NCBI GenBank assembly: GCA_937871505.1
Contig: CALMPF010000070.1
Span: 24,411-88,410 of the forward strand
Source of the DNA: an uncultured Planctomycetia bacterium
Lineage (GTDB): Bacteria > Planctomycetota > Phycisphaerae > Phycisphaerales > SM1A02
Reading direction: 5' to 3'
DNA length: 64,000 bases
Shown here: one piece after another, positions 46,624-56,003 of the stretch
How positions within the stretch are numbered: position 1 is the first letter of the stretch
Layout: each line of letters opens with the position of its first letter
Made by a program: the position numbers and the translations under genes
The notes under the pieces: generated by a model
Database searches by the model: none
What the model was told of the DNA's origin: nothing
What the model saw: the letters and a program-made list of their open reading frames with translations, nothing else

Positions 46624-47117
46624 ACAGTCCGACTTCGACGAAGGCGCCCCGTCACTCCTCGGCGACCGCGCCAGTCGCGGTCGGCGTCGGACTCGCGGCG
46701 CTCGCGCTCCTCACGCTGATCAATGGCTCGACTGCGCAGGTGCAGGTGGGCAGCGGGCGCGCGCTCGACGCCAACCTCCAGCTCGGCATGGGCGGGTACA
46801 ACTCCGCCGTCGGGCAGCGCTTCACGCTGCGGCAGCCGGCCTATCTCCCCTCGCGGGCGATCCAGCCGTGGTTCGGCGGCGGACCTGGCCTCGAGGTCGC
46901 GCGGCAGGCGGGGGAGTGGGGCGATCCGCTGACGCGGTATCAGACGTGGTACGCGTTTCTCGCGGATCGGGGATACTCGCCGATCCGCGAGGGCACGGGA
47001 TCGATCGGCTTCACCGGCGTTCCCCAGGGCGGCGGCTGGATCACCGGCGGCTCCAGCGATCCCGGCTTCGCCGATGGCGCCGCCGGTGCGGTTCCGGTCG
47101 ATCTTCGGGCGCGGTAG
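46620..47117 (+). CDS. Exported protein with a GGYN-type motif, unknown
   Basis: A 165-residue protein with a single N-terminal hydrophobic segment (VAVGVGLAALALLTLI) and the rest outside. The mature part contains ALDANLQLGMGGYNSAVGQRF followed by a Tyr/Pro/Gly-rich region. I associate GSGxALDxNxxxGxGGYN-type motifs with exported planctomycete proteins, but this is from memory and their function is unknown to me. Its ATG overlaps the stop of the FKBP-family gene, so the two are probably made together. Confidence 0.65.
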   Translation: MNSPTSTKAPRHSSATAPVAVGVGLAALALLTLINGSTAQVQVGSGRALDANLQLGMGGYNSAVGQRFTLRQPAYLPSRAIQPWFGGGPGLEVARQAGEWGDPLTRYQTWYAFLADRGYSPIREGTGSIGFTGVPQGGGWITGGSSDPGFADGAAGAVPVDLRAR

Positions 47118-47201
47118 CGCGGCGCGGCGTGCTGTATCGATGCCCCTCGATGCGTCGACGGCCGCGGACGGCCGCGGACGGACGGAACGGAGCGTTCAAG
47201 C

Positions 47202-47417
47202 ATGGAAGAGATGCAGATCCAATACGACGATCCGAACGATCAGATGATCGCGGAGCGCGCTGTGCGCGCGTACCGGGAGGCCAAGCAGGCGATGGAAGCG
47301 GCGTTCTGCTGCGTCGAAGCTCGCATCTCGGGCGATGCTCGATCGTCCGCCCGAGGCTCCCGCGCCCAAGTCCGAGCCGCCGTTCGGACCGCCGTCGCAG
47401 CCGAGGGCCGACCCTGA
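47202..47417 (+). CDS. Small acidic protein, possibly truncated by a repeat
   Basis: A 71-residue frame. The first 33 residues (MEEMQIQYDDPNDQMIAER and the RAVRAYREAKQAMEAAF that follows) look like a real helical protein. The rest is read through a partial copy of the dispersed repeat and becomes Arg/Ala-rich. A repeat insertion may have replaced the native C-terminus. Alternatively the frame is not a gene. Confidence 0.3.
   Translation: MEEMQIQYDDPNDQMIAERAVRAYREAKQAMEAAFCCVEARISGDARSSARGSRAQVRAAVRTAVAAEGRP
47294..47324 (-). repeat. Partial copy of the dispersed repeat
   Basis: On the minus strand GCGAGCTTCGACGCAGCAG continues with AACGCCGCTTCC, identical to the first third of the copy at 28222-28332. 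Confidence 0.75.
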
Positions 47418-47458
47418 GCCGACGTCGTCGGGAGCGCCCGACGGAGCGCCCGGGGGCG

Positions 47459-48080
47459 CTACGGCTTGACGTCTCGATGGACGATTCCTGCGCGTCGGCA
47501 GGCCTCGAGCCCGTCCGCGACGGTCGCAAGCCAGCCCACGACGATGCGCCGCCAGGTCCGGCCTGCGGCGGTCGAGTCGCCGGCGCATCGCCGCCTCTTC
47601 GTCGACCGCTCGCAGGGCCGCAAGGGCTTCCTCGACGATGAGCATCTCGACTCGCAGCGGAGCGCCCTCCGTCGCGAAGTCGACAAGGTCGGTGCGGCGT
47701 CGATCGCCGCCGCGCCGCTGCGCCTGCTCGCGGCGGATCGAATCGATCAGGACGTCGCGCATCGCGCAGGTGAAGATCGCGAAGAAACGCCGCCGATCGC
47801 GGGCGTCGTTCGCGTCGCGCGCGAGGAGCTTGGCGCACGCTTCGTGGACCAGCGCCGTCCTGTCGATGCCGCACTGCGAGCGGCGGCGCACTCGGTCCCG
47901 CGCACGTCGACGAAGCTCGTCGTAGACGGTGCGAAAGAGCGCGTCCCGTGCGTTGGCGTCGCCGCCGCGCTGGAGCCGGAGCAGGCGCGTGGGGTCCCGA
48001 TCAGGTCCGGGTCCGCCTCGTCTGCGCTTAGGGGATCTCCGTCCGACGCGAGGTCCGCCGCGGCGCTCGCGGCCACCTTC
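47459..48080 (-). pseudogene. Degraded ECF sigma factor joined to a kinase fragment
   Basis: Minus-strand reading gives DPTRLLRLQRGGDANARDALF and then ELRRRARDRVRRRSQCGI. TALVHEACAKLLARD follows, then RRRFFAIFTCAMRDVLIDSIRREQAQRRGG, clearly an ECF sigma region 2. No ATG, GTG or TTG precedes it before a stop near 48080. After VEEALAALRAVDEEA, region 4 is missing. A different frame then reads WRRIVVGWLATVADGLEA continuing to GIVHRDVKP and a stop, which is the catalytic-loop part of a Ser/Thr kinase. The simplest reading is an internal deletion and frameshift that fused a sigma gene to its neighbouring kinase and destroyed both. Confidence 0.65.
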
Positions 48081-48098
48081 GCCTGTTCACGCGCCGGG

Positions 48099-48383
48099 TC
48101 AGCGCCCGGTGACTCCCTCGGCGGCTTCCTCGATCGCCTGATTGTGGGCTCCGATGCGATCGCGCGTGCTCTCCGCGGCATCGCGCGCCCGCCCGAGGCT
48201 TGACTGCGAGTGGCCGATGCCGACGCCGCCACCGTGCGCGCCCGACGTGGAGTCCGGGCCGGGCCCGGCGCCCGGCCCCGCGCCGCTGCCGGATTGCTGC
48301 TGCTCGCAGCCGATGAGGAGGCACGCTCCGCCGAGCGCGGCGAGCGCGGCGAGCCGGAAGCGACGAGTCGGGCGTGTGGCCAT
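48099..48383 (-). CDS. Small lipoprotein, unknown
   Basis: A 94-residue predicted lipoprotein. It has an Arg-rich start, a hydrophobic core (LAALAALGGACLLIGC) with LIGC as lipobox, then Gln and a Gly/Pro/Ser linker. A helical C-terminus follows (RARDAAESTRDRIGAHNQAIEEAAEGV). The charged helix may associate with the cell wall or form a coiled coil, as in Lpp-like proteins, but no homology is claimed. It ends 19 bp before the degraded sigma/kinase locus. Confidence 0.65.
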   Translation of the reverse strand: MATRPTRRFRLAALAALGGACLLIGCEQQQSGSGAGPGAGPGPDSTSGAHGGGVGIGHSQSSLGRARDAAESTRDRIGAHNQAIEEAAEGVTGR

Positions 48384-48590
48384 CGGAGGGCTCCGCGTGA
48401 GAGACGCGAGGGCGGGGCGCCATCGGCGCGGTAGTGGCCGCCGTCGTCATGGAGTACGCTACCCGTCTCGCGCTCGCCGGCGCGCGATCCTCCGACGAGC
48501 GCCCCCTGACGAACCCCGAATTCAGCGCCGACCTCTCACCGTCTCCCCTCCGACCCCGTCGAGGACATCCCAGTTCGAGGACATCTCATC

Positions 48591-49556
48591 ATGAACGCCC
48601 TCAACCAGCTCAGCCGGTCAGCCATCCGACTCGCTCGGTCCTTCTCGCTTGCGACTCCGGTCCTCTTCGCCGGGATCGCCGGACTCGGCGTTCCGACCGC
48701 GGTGGCGCAGACGCCTGCGGATGACGCCGACTACACCTCGCTTCCTCCCGAGATCGCCGAGGTCGAGCAGCAGCTCGCGGCGGCGCGGATCTCGCTGATG
48801 GACGCCGTGATCCTCGCCGAGGAGGCGCTCAAGGGACGCGCTGTCTCCGCCGAGGCGATTCACCGCGACGACCACGTCGTCTACGAGATTCAGGTGGGCG
48901 TGCCCGGCGCGGTGCGGAAGGTCACGGTCGACGGTCTCAGCGGAGAGGTGATCGGCCCGCGGATCTCGATCGCCGAAGCGCTGGCGATCGTCCGCAAGGA
49001 TGTCGACGGCTCCGTGAAGGCCGCGCGGCTCGACACGGCGGTGACGCCGGCCGTGATCGAGATCGTGACCTACCGCGATCATCAGGGATGGCGCTTCGTG
49101 ATCGATTCCGCCACCGGCGCCGTCGTGAAGAAGGCGCCGATGGGCTGGCTTCCAGGGGAGTACTTCGAGGGCGAGCTGATCGAGACCGAGAGCGGACTCC
49201 AGTTCATCGATCTCGTCGTCGGGGATGGTCCGCTTCCGGCCGGTCCGACGCAGCGCGTGAAGGTCCACTACACCGGGTATCTCGTCGACGGCAAGAAGTT
49301 CGACAGCAGCGTCGACCGCGGAGCGCCGATCGAGTTCGATCTCAACCGCGTGATCCCCGGCTGGACGGAAGGCGTCGGCTCGATGAGGGTCGGCGGCAGG
49401 CGGAAGCTCGTCATCCCTTGGGAACTCGCCTATGGAGAGCGCGGACGGGCGCCGGTGATTCCGGCCCGGGCGACGCTGATCTTCGACGTGGACCTGCTCG
49501 ATCTCGTCGACGCCCCGGCCGCGCCGCCGGTGGCGGTCCCCCCGGCCGGGCGCTGA
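48591..49556 (+). CDS. Exported PepSY-FKBP prolyl isomerase
   Basis: A 321-residue protein. The signal peptide ends near residue 40 (LGVPTAVAQT). Two PepSY-type domains follow: ISLMDAVILAEEALKGRAVSAE with VYEIQV, then ISIAEALAIVRKD with TYRDHQGWRFVIDSATG. The C-terminal FKBP domain (about residues 200-305) is complete: VKVHYTGYLVDGKKFDSS, VIPGWTEGVGSM, and LAYGERGRAPVIPARATLIF. It should be an active isomerase outside the cytoplasm. I know PepSY mainly from peptidase-regulating and iron-reducing proteins; fusion to an FKBP is unusual. Confidence 0.88.
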   Translation: MNALNQLSRSAIRLARSFSLATPVLFAGIAGLGVPTAVAQTPADDADYTSLPPEIAEVEQQLAAARISLMDAVILAEEALKGRAVSAEAIHRDDHVVYEIQVGVPGAVRKVTVDGLSGEVIGPRISIAEALAIVRKDVDGSVKAARLDTAVTPAVIEIVTYRDHQGWRFVIDSATGAVVKKAPMGWLPGEYFEGELIETESGLQFIDLVVGDGPLPAGPTQRVKVHYTGYLVDGKKFDSSVDRGAPIEFDLNRVIPGWTEGVGSMRVGGRRKLVIPWELAYGERGRAPVIPARATLIFDVDLLDLVDAPAAPPVAVPPAGR

Positions 49557-49686
49557 TCGGAGTTCGCAGGCCGCGCGCGGCGAGACGGCGCGGGCTGCCC
49601 CTCCGACTCGCGGAGACGCCCGCGGAGGGAGTTCCGAGGGTGCCGTGCGGCGATTCACGCGCCGTGAAGATTTCCTTCGCGCGTTG

Positions 49687-49714
49687 TTGACCCATCTGCG
49701 GCGCCCGCTACCCT
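49687..49714 (+). promoter_or_regulatory. Candidate promoter of the cold-shock gene
   Basis: TTGACC (49687-49692), 16-bp spacer, TACCCT (49709-49714). It would give a leader of roughly 90 nt before the ATG at 49814. Long leaders are known for cold-shock genes. The leader is less GC-rich than the surroundings. Confidence 0.5.
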
Positions 49715-49813
49715 CGTCCCTGCAAGTCAACGCCGTTTTCGTCGCGGCGGTGCTCCGTTTGGCTGTGTCTGGCCCGATCGGAAAGTTCAAGACGACAGGA
49801 AAGGGCCCTGTGC

Positions 49814-50020
49814 ATGGCGCTTGGTACCGTTGCGAAGTTCTTCGATGACAAGGGATTTGGCTTCATCACCCCGGAGGGCGGCGGGCGCGACGTCTTCGTC
49901 CATTACACGGACATTCAGATGGACGGCCGCCGGACTCTCAAGCCCGGCCAGCAGGTGACGTTCGAGATCGCCACCGGCGACAAGGGACCGAAGGCTGCGA
50001 ACGTCGTCGTCACCGACTGA
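49814..50020 (+). CDS. Cold-shock domain protein
   Basis: A 68-residue single-stranded nucleic-acid-binding protein of the CspA type. It has both RNA-binding motifs, KGFGFITPE and DVFVHYTDI, starting with GTVAKFFDD, and ends in GPKAANVVVTD. The family's DKGFGFI aromatic cluster is complete. A long leader with a candidate promoter precedes it and an intrinsic terminator follows. AGGAAAGG lies about 9 nt before the ATG. Confidence 0.96.
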   Translation: MALGTVAKFFDDKGFGFITPEGGGRDVFVHYTDIQMDGRRTLKPGQQVTFEIATGDKGPKAANVVVTD

Positions 50021-50102
50021 GCGTTCCGTTCCGGTCCTGACCCGCCTGACTCCGGCCGACCGAGCTGACTCAGGCCGATCACCTCAGTCGATGATCTCCT
50101 CA

Positions 50103-50130
50103 CAGGACGCGGGCGACCGCGTCCTGTTTC
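50103..50130 (+). terminator. Intrinsic terminator after the cold-shock gene
   Basis: A perfect 10-bp stem CAGGACGCGG (50103-50112) pairs with CCGCGTCCTG (50117-50126) around GCGA, followed by TTTCATT. It lies 83 nt past the stop. Confidence 0.85.
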
Positions 50131-50251
50131 ATTGCGCCCGCGGGCCGTTCGGCGGCAAGCGCGGGGTGCCACGGGCCGTCTTCCGGCGGTTCCGGCCGTT
50201 CGCGGGGAGCCGCTCGGCGCGGGTCGCTCCTCGCCGTCGATCCCTGGTCCG

Positions 50252-50279
50252 TTGATTCGGGTCGCGCAGTCACTACGCT
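50252..50279 (+). promoter_or_regulatory. Leaderless-type promoter, TTGATT-N16-TACGCT
   Basis: TTGATT (50252-50257), 16-bp spacer, TACGCT (50274-50279), then exactly 6 nt to the ATG at 50286. It is the most complete -35/-10 pair among the leaderless-type starts. Confidence 0.55.
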
Positions 50280-50285
50280 GCGGCC

Positions 50286-53200
50286 ATGCGTGGACTCCGC
50301 GTCGTCATCCTCTTCGTCCTCTGCGCGCTCGGTTCGCGCGGCGCGATCGCAGCCTTCGCGCTCGCTGAGATCTTCGGCGACGGGATGGTGCTTCAGCAGC
50401 GCGTCGCGGCGCCGATCTGGGGCTGGGCGCGGCCGCAGGAACGGGTGACCGTGACCCCGAGCTGGACGCTCGATGGCCGCGCCGTGGCGCTCGAGACGTG
50501 GGCGGACGAGGCTGGCCGCTGGCGCGTCGCGGTGCCGACGCCCGCGGCGGGCGGTCCGCACACGGTCAGGGTCGTCGCGGGGGGCGAGGAGCGAACGCTC
50601 CGCGATGTCCTCATCGGGGAGGTCTGGCTCTGCGGCGGCCAGTCGAACATGGAGTGGCCGCTGCGGATCGTCCTCGGCGGAGCCGAAGCGATCAGGGAGG
50701 CGGCCGATCCGTCGCTGCGGTTCTTCGTCGTCCCCAACGCCGCGAGCGTGCGCCCGCGCACGACGTTCCTCCTGCCTCCGCGCGGCTGGGAGCCCTGCAC
50801 CCCGGCAAGCGCCGCGGAGTTCAGCGCCGTCGGCTACCACTTCGGACGGATGCTGCGGGAGGCCCTCGGCGTCCCGGTCGGCCTGATCCAGGCCGACTGG
50901 GGAGGAACCGCGATCGAGTCCTGGATGCCGCGGAGTGCGCTCGAGCGGCACAGGCACGTGGCATCGGCGCTGGAGCTGCTCGCGGCGATCGACCCCGACC
51001 CGGCGCTGCGCGCCGAACGGATGAAGGGCGTTCGCGGACGACTCGCCGAGTCGTGGTGGTCGCGACTCGATGCGCTCCCGGGAGGCGCCGGAGCGAGCTG
51101 GGCTCAGGAGCGGTTCGACGACTCGGAGTGGAGGCCCTTCGAGCTCCCGGCGACCTTCGCGGGCGACGGGCTTGAGCGCTTCGACGGAGTGGTCTATCTC
51201 CGGCGGATCGTGACGGTTCCAGCGGCGGTCGCGAACGCCGAGGCGATCATCGAGCTCGGCCCGATCGACGATCGCGACGAGCTCTTCGTCAACGGCGTCC
51301 TCGTCGGCGGCACGCGCGAGGACGGGGAGTGGGCGACGCCGCGCCGGTATGCGATCCCCGGGGGGCTCCTTCGCGAGGGGGACAACCTCATCGCGATCCG
51401 CGTCCTCGACACCGGCGGTCCCGGAGGCGTGAACGGGCGCCCCGAGCAGATGCTGCTGCGCCGCGCCGCAGGCGGCGATGCGGTCCCGCTCGCCGGGGAG
51501 TGGCGCCTCCGCCGCGGCGCCGCGATGGCGGACATTCCTCCGTTCGACCCGGCGCCGCCGATCGGTCCGGGGACGCCGACGGCGCTCTACAACGGCATGA
51601 TCGCGCCGCTCGTGCCCTTCGCGCTGCGCGGGGCGATCTGGTATCAGGGCGAGTCGAACCGATCGGCTCCCGGTCGGTATGCGTCGCTCTTCCGCGACCT
51701 CATCGGCGCGTGGCGCGATCGCTTCGGCGACGAGATCACCTTCCACTTCGTGCAGATCGCGCCGTACTCGTACGCAGGCGACCGCGGCGAAACGGCGGAG
51801 CTCCGCGATGCGCAGGCCGCCGCGCTCTCGCTTCCGGGGACCGGCATGGTCGTCACGCTCGATCTCGGCGATCCCAACGACATCCACCCGGCAGCGAAGC
51901 GCGCCGTCGGCGAGCGGCTCGCCGGGCTCGCCCTGTCGGAGACGTACGCGCCGATCGGCCTCGTCGGACCGGGCGGCGCGCCCCTCGCGCGGAGCCCGCG
52001 CTTCTCCGAGGCGACGATCGAGGACGGCGCACTCCGCGTTCACTTCGACGACGTCCGCGACGGGCTCGTCGGGGCCGCCGGGGACCTGCCCGGCTTCGCG
52101 ATCGCCGGGCCGGATCGCCGCTTCTTCGAGGCCGATGCGGTGATCGAAGGCGAGAGCGTCGTGGTCAGCTCGCCGTTCGTCGACGAGCCGGTGGCGGTGC
52201 GCTACGCGTGGTCGGCCGCGCCGCGGGCGTGGCTCTTCTCAGGCGGAGGCCTTCCCGCGGCGCCGTTCCGCAGCGACGACTGGGAGCGTCCGGCCGAGGG
52301 CTGGCCGGTTCCCCTCGACGGCGGGAGGACGCGCTGGGCCACCACGGACCCGGAGGAACTGGCGCAGTTCGTCCCGCTCTTCAACGGCGTCGATCTCGCC
52401 GGCTGGGTCAACATCAACTGCGGAGCGGAGACGTTCACGGTCCGCGACGGCGTGATCCACTGCACCGGGAGACCGACCTGCCTGCTGCGGAGCGAGCGCA
52501 TGTACGAGAACTTCGTCCTCGATCTGGAGTGGCGGCACCTCGAGGCCAAGGGCAACGCGGGCCTCTTCGTCTGGAGCGACGCGCTGACCGCGCCGGGGAC
52601 GCCCTTTGCCCGCGCCGTCGAGGTGCAGGTGATGGTCGGCAGCGAGGCCGACTGGTACACCAGCGAAGGAGACGTCTTCGCCATCCACGGCGCGACGCTG
52701 ACGCCGCTGACGGCGCGCGTGGGACTCCATGCCGGCAAGGCGGCGCCGATGAGGGCGTACCCGACCGAGGCGCGCACGCGCCCGGGCGGCGAGTGGAACC
52801 ACTATCGCGTCATCTGCGATCGCGGCGCGATCTCCCTCGCGGTGAACGGCGCCGTGGTGACCCGCGCCGGCGAGGCATCGCCGCGGAAGGGCTTCATCTG
52901 CCTTGAGAGCGAGGGAACGCCGATCGAGTTCAGGAACATCGCGATCCGGGAACTGCCCCCGGTCGAGCCGCCGCTCGCTCCCGAGCAGATCGCCCTCGCC
53001 GCGGATGGTTGGCGACCGCTCTACGGCGGCGTCGATCTCGCCGGCTGGAAGCACGACGCTTCGACGCTGCGCCGCTGGCGTCCGGCCGACTGGGTCCTGC
53101 GCCACGAAGGCGGCGGCGGCGACCTCTGGACGGAGGAGGAGTTCGAGGACTTCGAGCTCATCGTCGACTGGCGCCTGCCCCGAGCCGCCGTCGAACGGGA

Positions 53201-53636
53201 GTGGCCGCTGCTCGACGCCCGCGGAAGCGAGCGGCGCGGTCCCGATGGCGAGGTCCTTGCACAGCGCGTCGCCGACGCGGGCGACAGCGGGATCTACCTC
53301 CGTGGATCGACCGCGGCCCAGGCGAACATCTGGTGCTGGCCGGCGGGCTCGGGAGAAGTCTGGGGATACCGCACCGACGCGTCGATGCCGGAGGACGTTC
53401 GCGCCGCGTGCACGCCGCGCGAGCGCGCGGACAATCCGCCGGGTGCGTGGAACCGCTTCCACATCACGCTCCTCGGCGATCGGCTGACGGTCGTGCTCAA
53501 CGGCCGGACCGTGATCGAGGATGCTCAGCTCCCCGGCATCCCGCCGCGCGGACCGGTCGGGCTCCAGGACCACGGCGATCCGGTCGAGTTCGCCAACATC
53601 ATGGTCCGGCCGCGACTCTCCGGCGTTCAGAGGTGA
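50286..53636 (+). CDS. Exported SGNH acetylesterase fused to two DUF1080 domains
   Basis: A 1116-residue protein with a signal peptide (VVILFVLCALGSRGAIA). Residues 25-640 are a sialate-O-acetylesterase-type SGNH hydrolase. GQSNMEWP is the block I motif with the nucleophile Ser, IWYQGESN is a further block, and NDIHPAAK supplies the Asp-x-x-His. The C-terminal part has two DUF1080 / 3-keto-disaccharide-hydrolase domains: FVPLFNGVDLAGWVN to EFRNIAIREL, then WRPLYGGVDLAGWKH to EFANIMVRPRL. The protein probably removes acetyl groups from glycans and cleaves or binds the product. The order esterase-DUF1080-DUF1080 is unusual. A TACGCT box lies 6 nt before the start. Confidence 0.9.
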   Translation: MRGLRVVILFVLCALGSRGAIAAFALAEIFGDGMVLQQRVAAPIWGWARPQERVTVTPSWTLDGRAVALETWADEAGRWRVAVPTPAAGGPHTVRVVAGGEERTLRDVLIGEVWLCGGQSNMEWPLRIVLGGAEAIREAADPSLRFFVVPNAASVRPRTTFLLPPRGWEPCTPASAAEFSAVGYHFGRMLREALGVPVGLIQADWGGTAIESWMPRSALERHRHVASALELLAAIDPDPALRAERMKGVRGRLAESWWSRLDALPGGAGASWAQERFDDSEWRPFELPATFAGDGLERFDGVVYLRRIVTVPAAVANAEAIIELGPIDDRDELFVNGVLVGGTREDGEWATPRRYAIPGGLLREGDNLIAIRVLDTGGPGGVNGRPEQMLLRRAAGGDAVPLAGEWRLRRGAAMADIPPFDPAPPIGPGTPTALYNGMIAPLVPFALRGAIWYQGESNRSAPGRYASLFRDLIGAWRDRFGDEITFHFVQIAPYSYAGDRGETAELRDAQAAALSLPGTGMVVTLDLGDPNDIHPAAKRAVGERLAGLALSETYAPIGLVGPGGAPLARSPRFSEATIEDGALRVHFDDVRDGLVGAAGDLPGFAIAGPDRRFFEADAVIEGESVVVSSPFVDEPVAVRYAWSAAPRAWLFSGGGLPAAPFRSDDWERPAEGWPVPLDGGRTRWATTDPEELAQFVPLFNGVDLAGWVNINCGAETFTVRDGVIHCTGRPTCLLRSERMYENFVLDLEWRHLEAKGNAGLFVWSDALTAPGTPFARAVEVQVMVGSEADWYTSEGDVFAIHGATLTPLTARVGLHAGKAAPMRAYPTEARTRPGGEWNHYRVICDRGAISLAVNGAVVTRAGEASPRKGFICLESEGTPIEFRNIAIRELPPVEPPLAPEQIALAADGWRPLYGGVDLAGWKHDASTLRRWRPADWVLRHEGGGGDLWTEEEFEDFELIVDWRLPRAAVEREWPLLDARGSERRGPDGEVLAQRVADAGDSGIYLRGSTAAQANIWCWPAGSGEVWGYRTDASMPEDVRAACTPRERADNPPGAWNRFHITLLGDRLTVVLNGRTVIEDAQLPGIPPRGPVGLQDHGDPVEFANIMVRPRLSGVQR

Positions 53637-53745
53637 GCGCTGGATGCCGCCGAATTGCGCGCGACTCCGTTCAGGCGCGCAGTACACTGCCGGAGTCCCG
53701 TTCGAGGATCCGGTGGGAGCCGGAACGCGAGTGACCGCGGGACGC

Positions 53746-53751
53746 AGGAGG
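53746..53751 (+). promoter_or_regulatory. Strong Shine-Dalgarno AGGAGG
   Basis: AGGAGG ends 5 nt before a GTG at 53757. It favours that start over the ATG at 53655. Confidence 0.7.
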
Positions 53752-53756
53752 CATCC

Positions 53757-55814
53757 GTGGCAGAGCGGCCGATTGGGGTGATCGGGGAGCGATCTCGATG
53801 CGCGAGCGTCGAGCGGACTTGGACATCGACGGTCTTCCGCGCCGGCCTCCTCGCGCTGGCCCGGGGGTCGTGGCGGGGGTGGGGGTCGGGGTGGTCGCGG
53901 CGGCGGTGCGCGCATCCCGGCGCGCTGTTCGCGACCCTCCTCGGGGTGGTGGCCGCGGGCGCGGATGCGGCGGACTCGATTGCGCCGTACACCGAAGAGG
54001 CCGCGGTGCGCGGGATCGACTACTCCTATCCGTTCGCCGGCGGGGCCGCCGGCTACGGCGTCGCCTTCGGCGATCTCGACAACGACGGCGACCCCGATCT
54101 GGTCGCGATCGGACAGATCGGGGGGCTCGTCGGCATCTGGGAGAACGACGGGACAGGGCACTACACGCTGCGCAGCGCCGGCAGCGGCATTCCCGCACTC
54201 ACGGCAACGTCGAGCCTGCTGCTGCTGGACTACGACCGCGACGGGCTGCTCGACATCTTCATCGGGCGCTTCGGCACGACGAGCCGCCTCTACCGCAACC
54301 TCGGCGGCTTCCACTTCGCAGACGTGACCGCGTCGGTCGGCCTTGTCGAGAGCGGGCCGGTGACGGGTTCGATCGCGTTCGACTTCGACGGGGACGGCTG
54401 GATCGACATCGCGGTCGGGCGCTATGGCCAGCCGAACCGGCTCTACCGCAATCTCGGGGGGAGCGCCTTCATCGAGGTCGCCGCAGCGCAGGGCGTGGCC
54501 GACCAGTGGAACACCTGGCAGGTGGTCGCGCTCGACTGCGATGGCGATGGCCGGCTCGACATCTATTCGAGCAACGACAAGAAGGTCCCGACGGAGACGA
54601 CGATGACCAACCGGCTCTACCGGCGCGCCGAGAGCTCGTTCGTCGAGATCTCCGACGGCTGCGGCGCCGATGTGAACGCGTACTCGATGGGCGTGGCCGT
54701 CGGCGACATCACGGGCGACGGCAACGAGGATCTCTACTGCGCCAACCTCGCCCCGGAAGCCTCTCCGCTCTTTCTCTCCAACGGCAACGGGACCTTCGTC
54801 GAAGCCTCGGCCTTCTTCGGGGTCACGAACTTCCGCACCGCGTGGGCCGTGGCGTTCCACGACTTCGACAACGACGGCTGGCTCGACCTGTACGTGTGCA
54901 ACGTTCCCGCGGCGAACCGGCTCTACCGCGGGGGCGCTCCGCCCTGGCAGGACGTCGCGCTCGCCGCGAACGCCGGCTTCCAGGGCTCGATCTCGCACGG
55001 GCTCGCCATCGCCGACATCGACGGCGACGGCGATCTCGACATGGTCGTCCAGAACGACGGGGAGCCGCTGCGCCTCCTGATCAACCACGAGGGATCGAAG
55101 CGGTCGTGGGTGAAGATGCGCGTCGAGGGCGTGCATGGCGAGCGCGACGCGGTCGGCGCGAGGATCGACCTTCAGGCGGGAATCACCTCGCAGATGCGCC
55201 GGGTGATCTACGGCGGGAACGGGTACAAGGGCCACCACGACGCCACGATCCACTTCGGCCTCGGGCCGCACCAGACGGCCTCGACGGTCGTCGTCAGATG
55301 GCCCTACTCGGCCGCGGACCCGGCGCCGGTCCGCCACTTCGCGAACATGCCCGCGGGCAGGAACTGGACGATCCTCCCCCCGAACCGACTCGGCGATGCG
55401 GACGGCGATGGAACCGTCGACCATGACGACCTCGCGGCGCTGCTGGACTGCGCCGGCCCGATCGCCGCCCCGGGGTGCGAGTGGGCGGACTTCGACGGCG
55501 ACTTCGTCGTCGGCGCCGCGGACCTCCTCGCGGCGATCGCGCGATCCGGTCTGCGATTCCCCGATTGCGACGCCGACGGGACCCCCGACATCGTGCAGAT
55601 CTTCCTCGATCCGTCGCTCGACCTTGACGGTGACGGACTTCTCGACGCCTGCGCTCTCCATCCGGCGGATCTCGACGGCGATGGGATCGTCGGCGGCGCC
55701 GATCTCGGCATCCTGCTCGGGGCGTGGGGGTCGAGCGATCCGCTCGCCGACCTCGACGGCGACGGCGTCGTCGGTGGCGGAGACCTCGGGATCCTGCTTG
55801 GCGCCTGGGGGTAG
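53757..55814 (+). CDS. Secreted FG-GAP/ASPIC protein with dockerin-like tail
   Basis: A 685-residue exported protein, start chosen at the GTG preceded by AGGAGG. The signal region is [16 protein letters not shown]. Residues about 75-480 hold FG-GAP/VCBS beta-propeller repeats with Ca-binding D-x-D-x-D-G-type loops ([58 protein letters not shown]). An ASPIC/UnbV-type domain then follows ([35 protein letters not shown]). Four dockerin/EF-hand-like motifs form the tail (two degenerate, then [11 protein letters not shown] and [11 protein letters not shown]). It may bind a surface partner through Ca-dependent contacts. The partner is not in the window. Confidence 0.88.
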   Translation: MAERPIGVIGERSRCASVERTWTSTVFRAGLLALARGSWRGWGSGWSRRRCAHPGALFATLLGVVAAGADAADSIAPYTEEAAVRGIDYSYPFAGGAAGYGVAFGDLDNDGDPDLVAIGQIGGLVGIWENDGTGHYTLRSAGSGIPALTATSSLLLLDYDRDGLLDIFIGRFGTTSRLYRNLGGFHFADVTASVGLVESGPVTGSIAFDFDGDGWIDIAVGRYGQPNRLYRNLGGSAFIEVAAAQGVADQWNTWQVVALDCDGDGRLDIYSSNDKKVPTETTMTNRLYRRAESSFVEISDGCGADVNAYSMGVAVGDITGDGNEDLYCANLAPEASPLFLSNGNGTFVEASAFFGVTNFRTAWAVAFHDFDNDGWLDLYVCNVPAANRLYRGGAPPWQDVALAANAGFQGSISHGLAIADIDGDGDLDMVVQNDGEPLRLLINHEGSKRSWVKMRVEGVHGERDAVGARIDLQAGITSQMRRVIYGGNGYKGHHDATIHFGLGPHQTASTVVVRWPYSAADPAPVRHFANMPAGRNWTILPPNRLGDADGDGTVDHDDLAALLDCAGPIAAPGCEWADFDGDFVVGAADLLAAIARSGLRFPDCDADGTPDIVQIFLDPSLDLDGDGLLDACALHPADLDGDGIVGGADLGILLGAWGSSDPLADLDGDGVVGGGDLGILLGAWG

Positions 55815-55991
55815 GTTCTCCGCGCGATGCGCGGCCGATCGTCATCGCCCCGACGGCACCGACGCCCCAGCGACGGCAGCTCCAGCGCCGCTTCGTCCCT
55901 GCGGCGCCGCTCGGCAGCGGCACGGCTCGCGCGGCCGAAGCGCGCGGCGGAGCGGCGCGCAGGCCGATCGCCGCTCGGGCCGGCGGCGCTG

Positions 55992-55997
55992 TAGTGT
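55992..55997 (+). promoter_or_regulatory. -10-like TAGTGT, leaderless position for dus
   Basis: TAGTGT, then exactly 6 nt, then the dus ATG at 56004. Confidence 0.45.
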
Positions 55998-56003
55998 TCC
56001 GGG

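Noticed and set aside
47202..47417. Confident small gene upstream of the sigma/kinase remnant
   Set aside because: Only the first half looks protein-like and the rest reads through a repeat. Kept only as a low-confidence feature.
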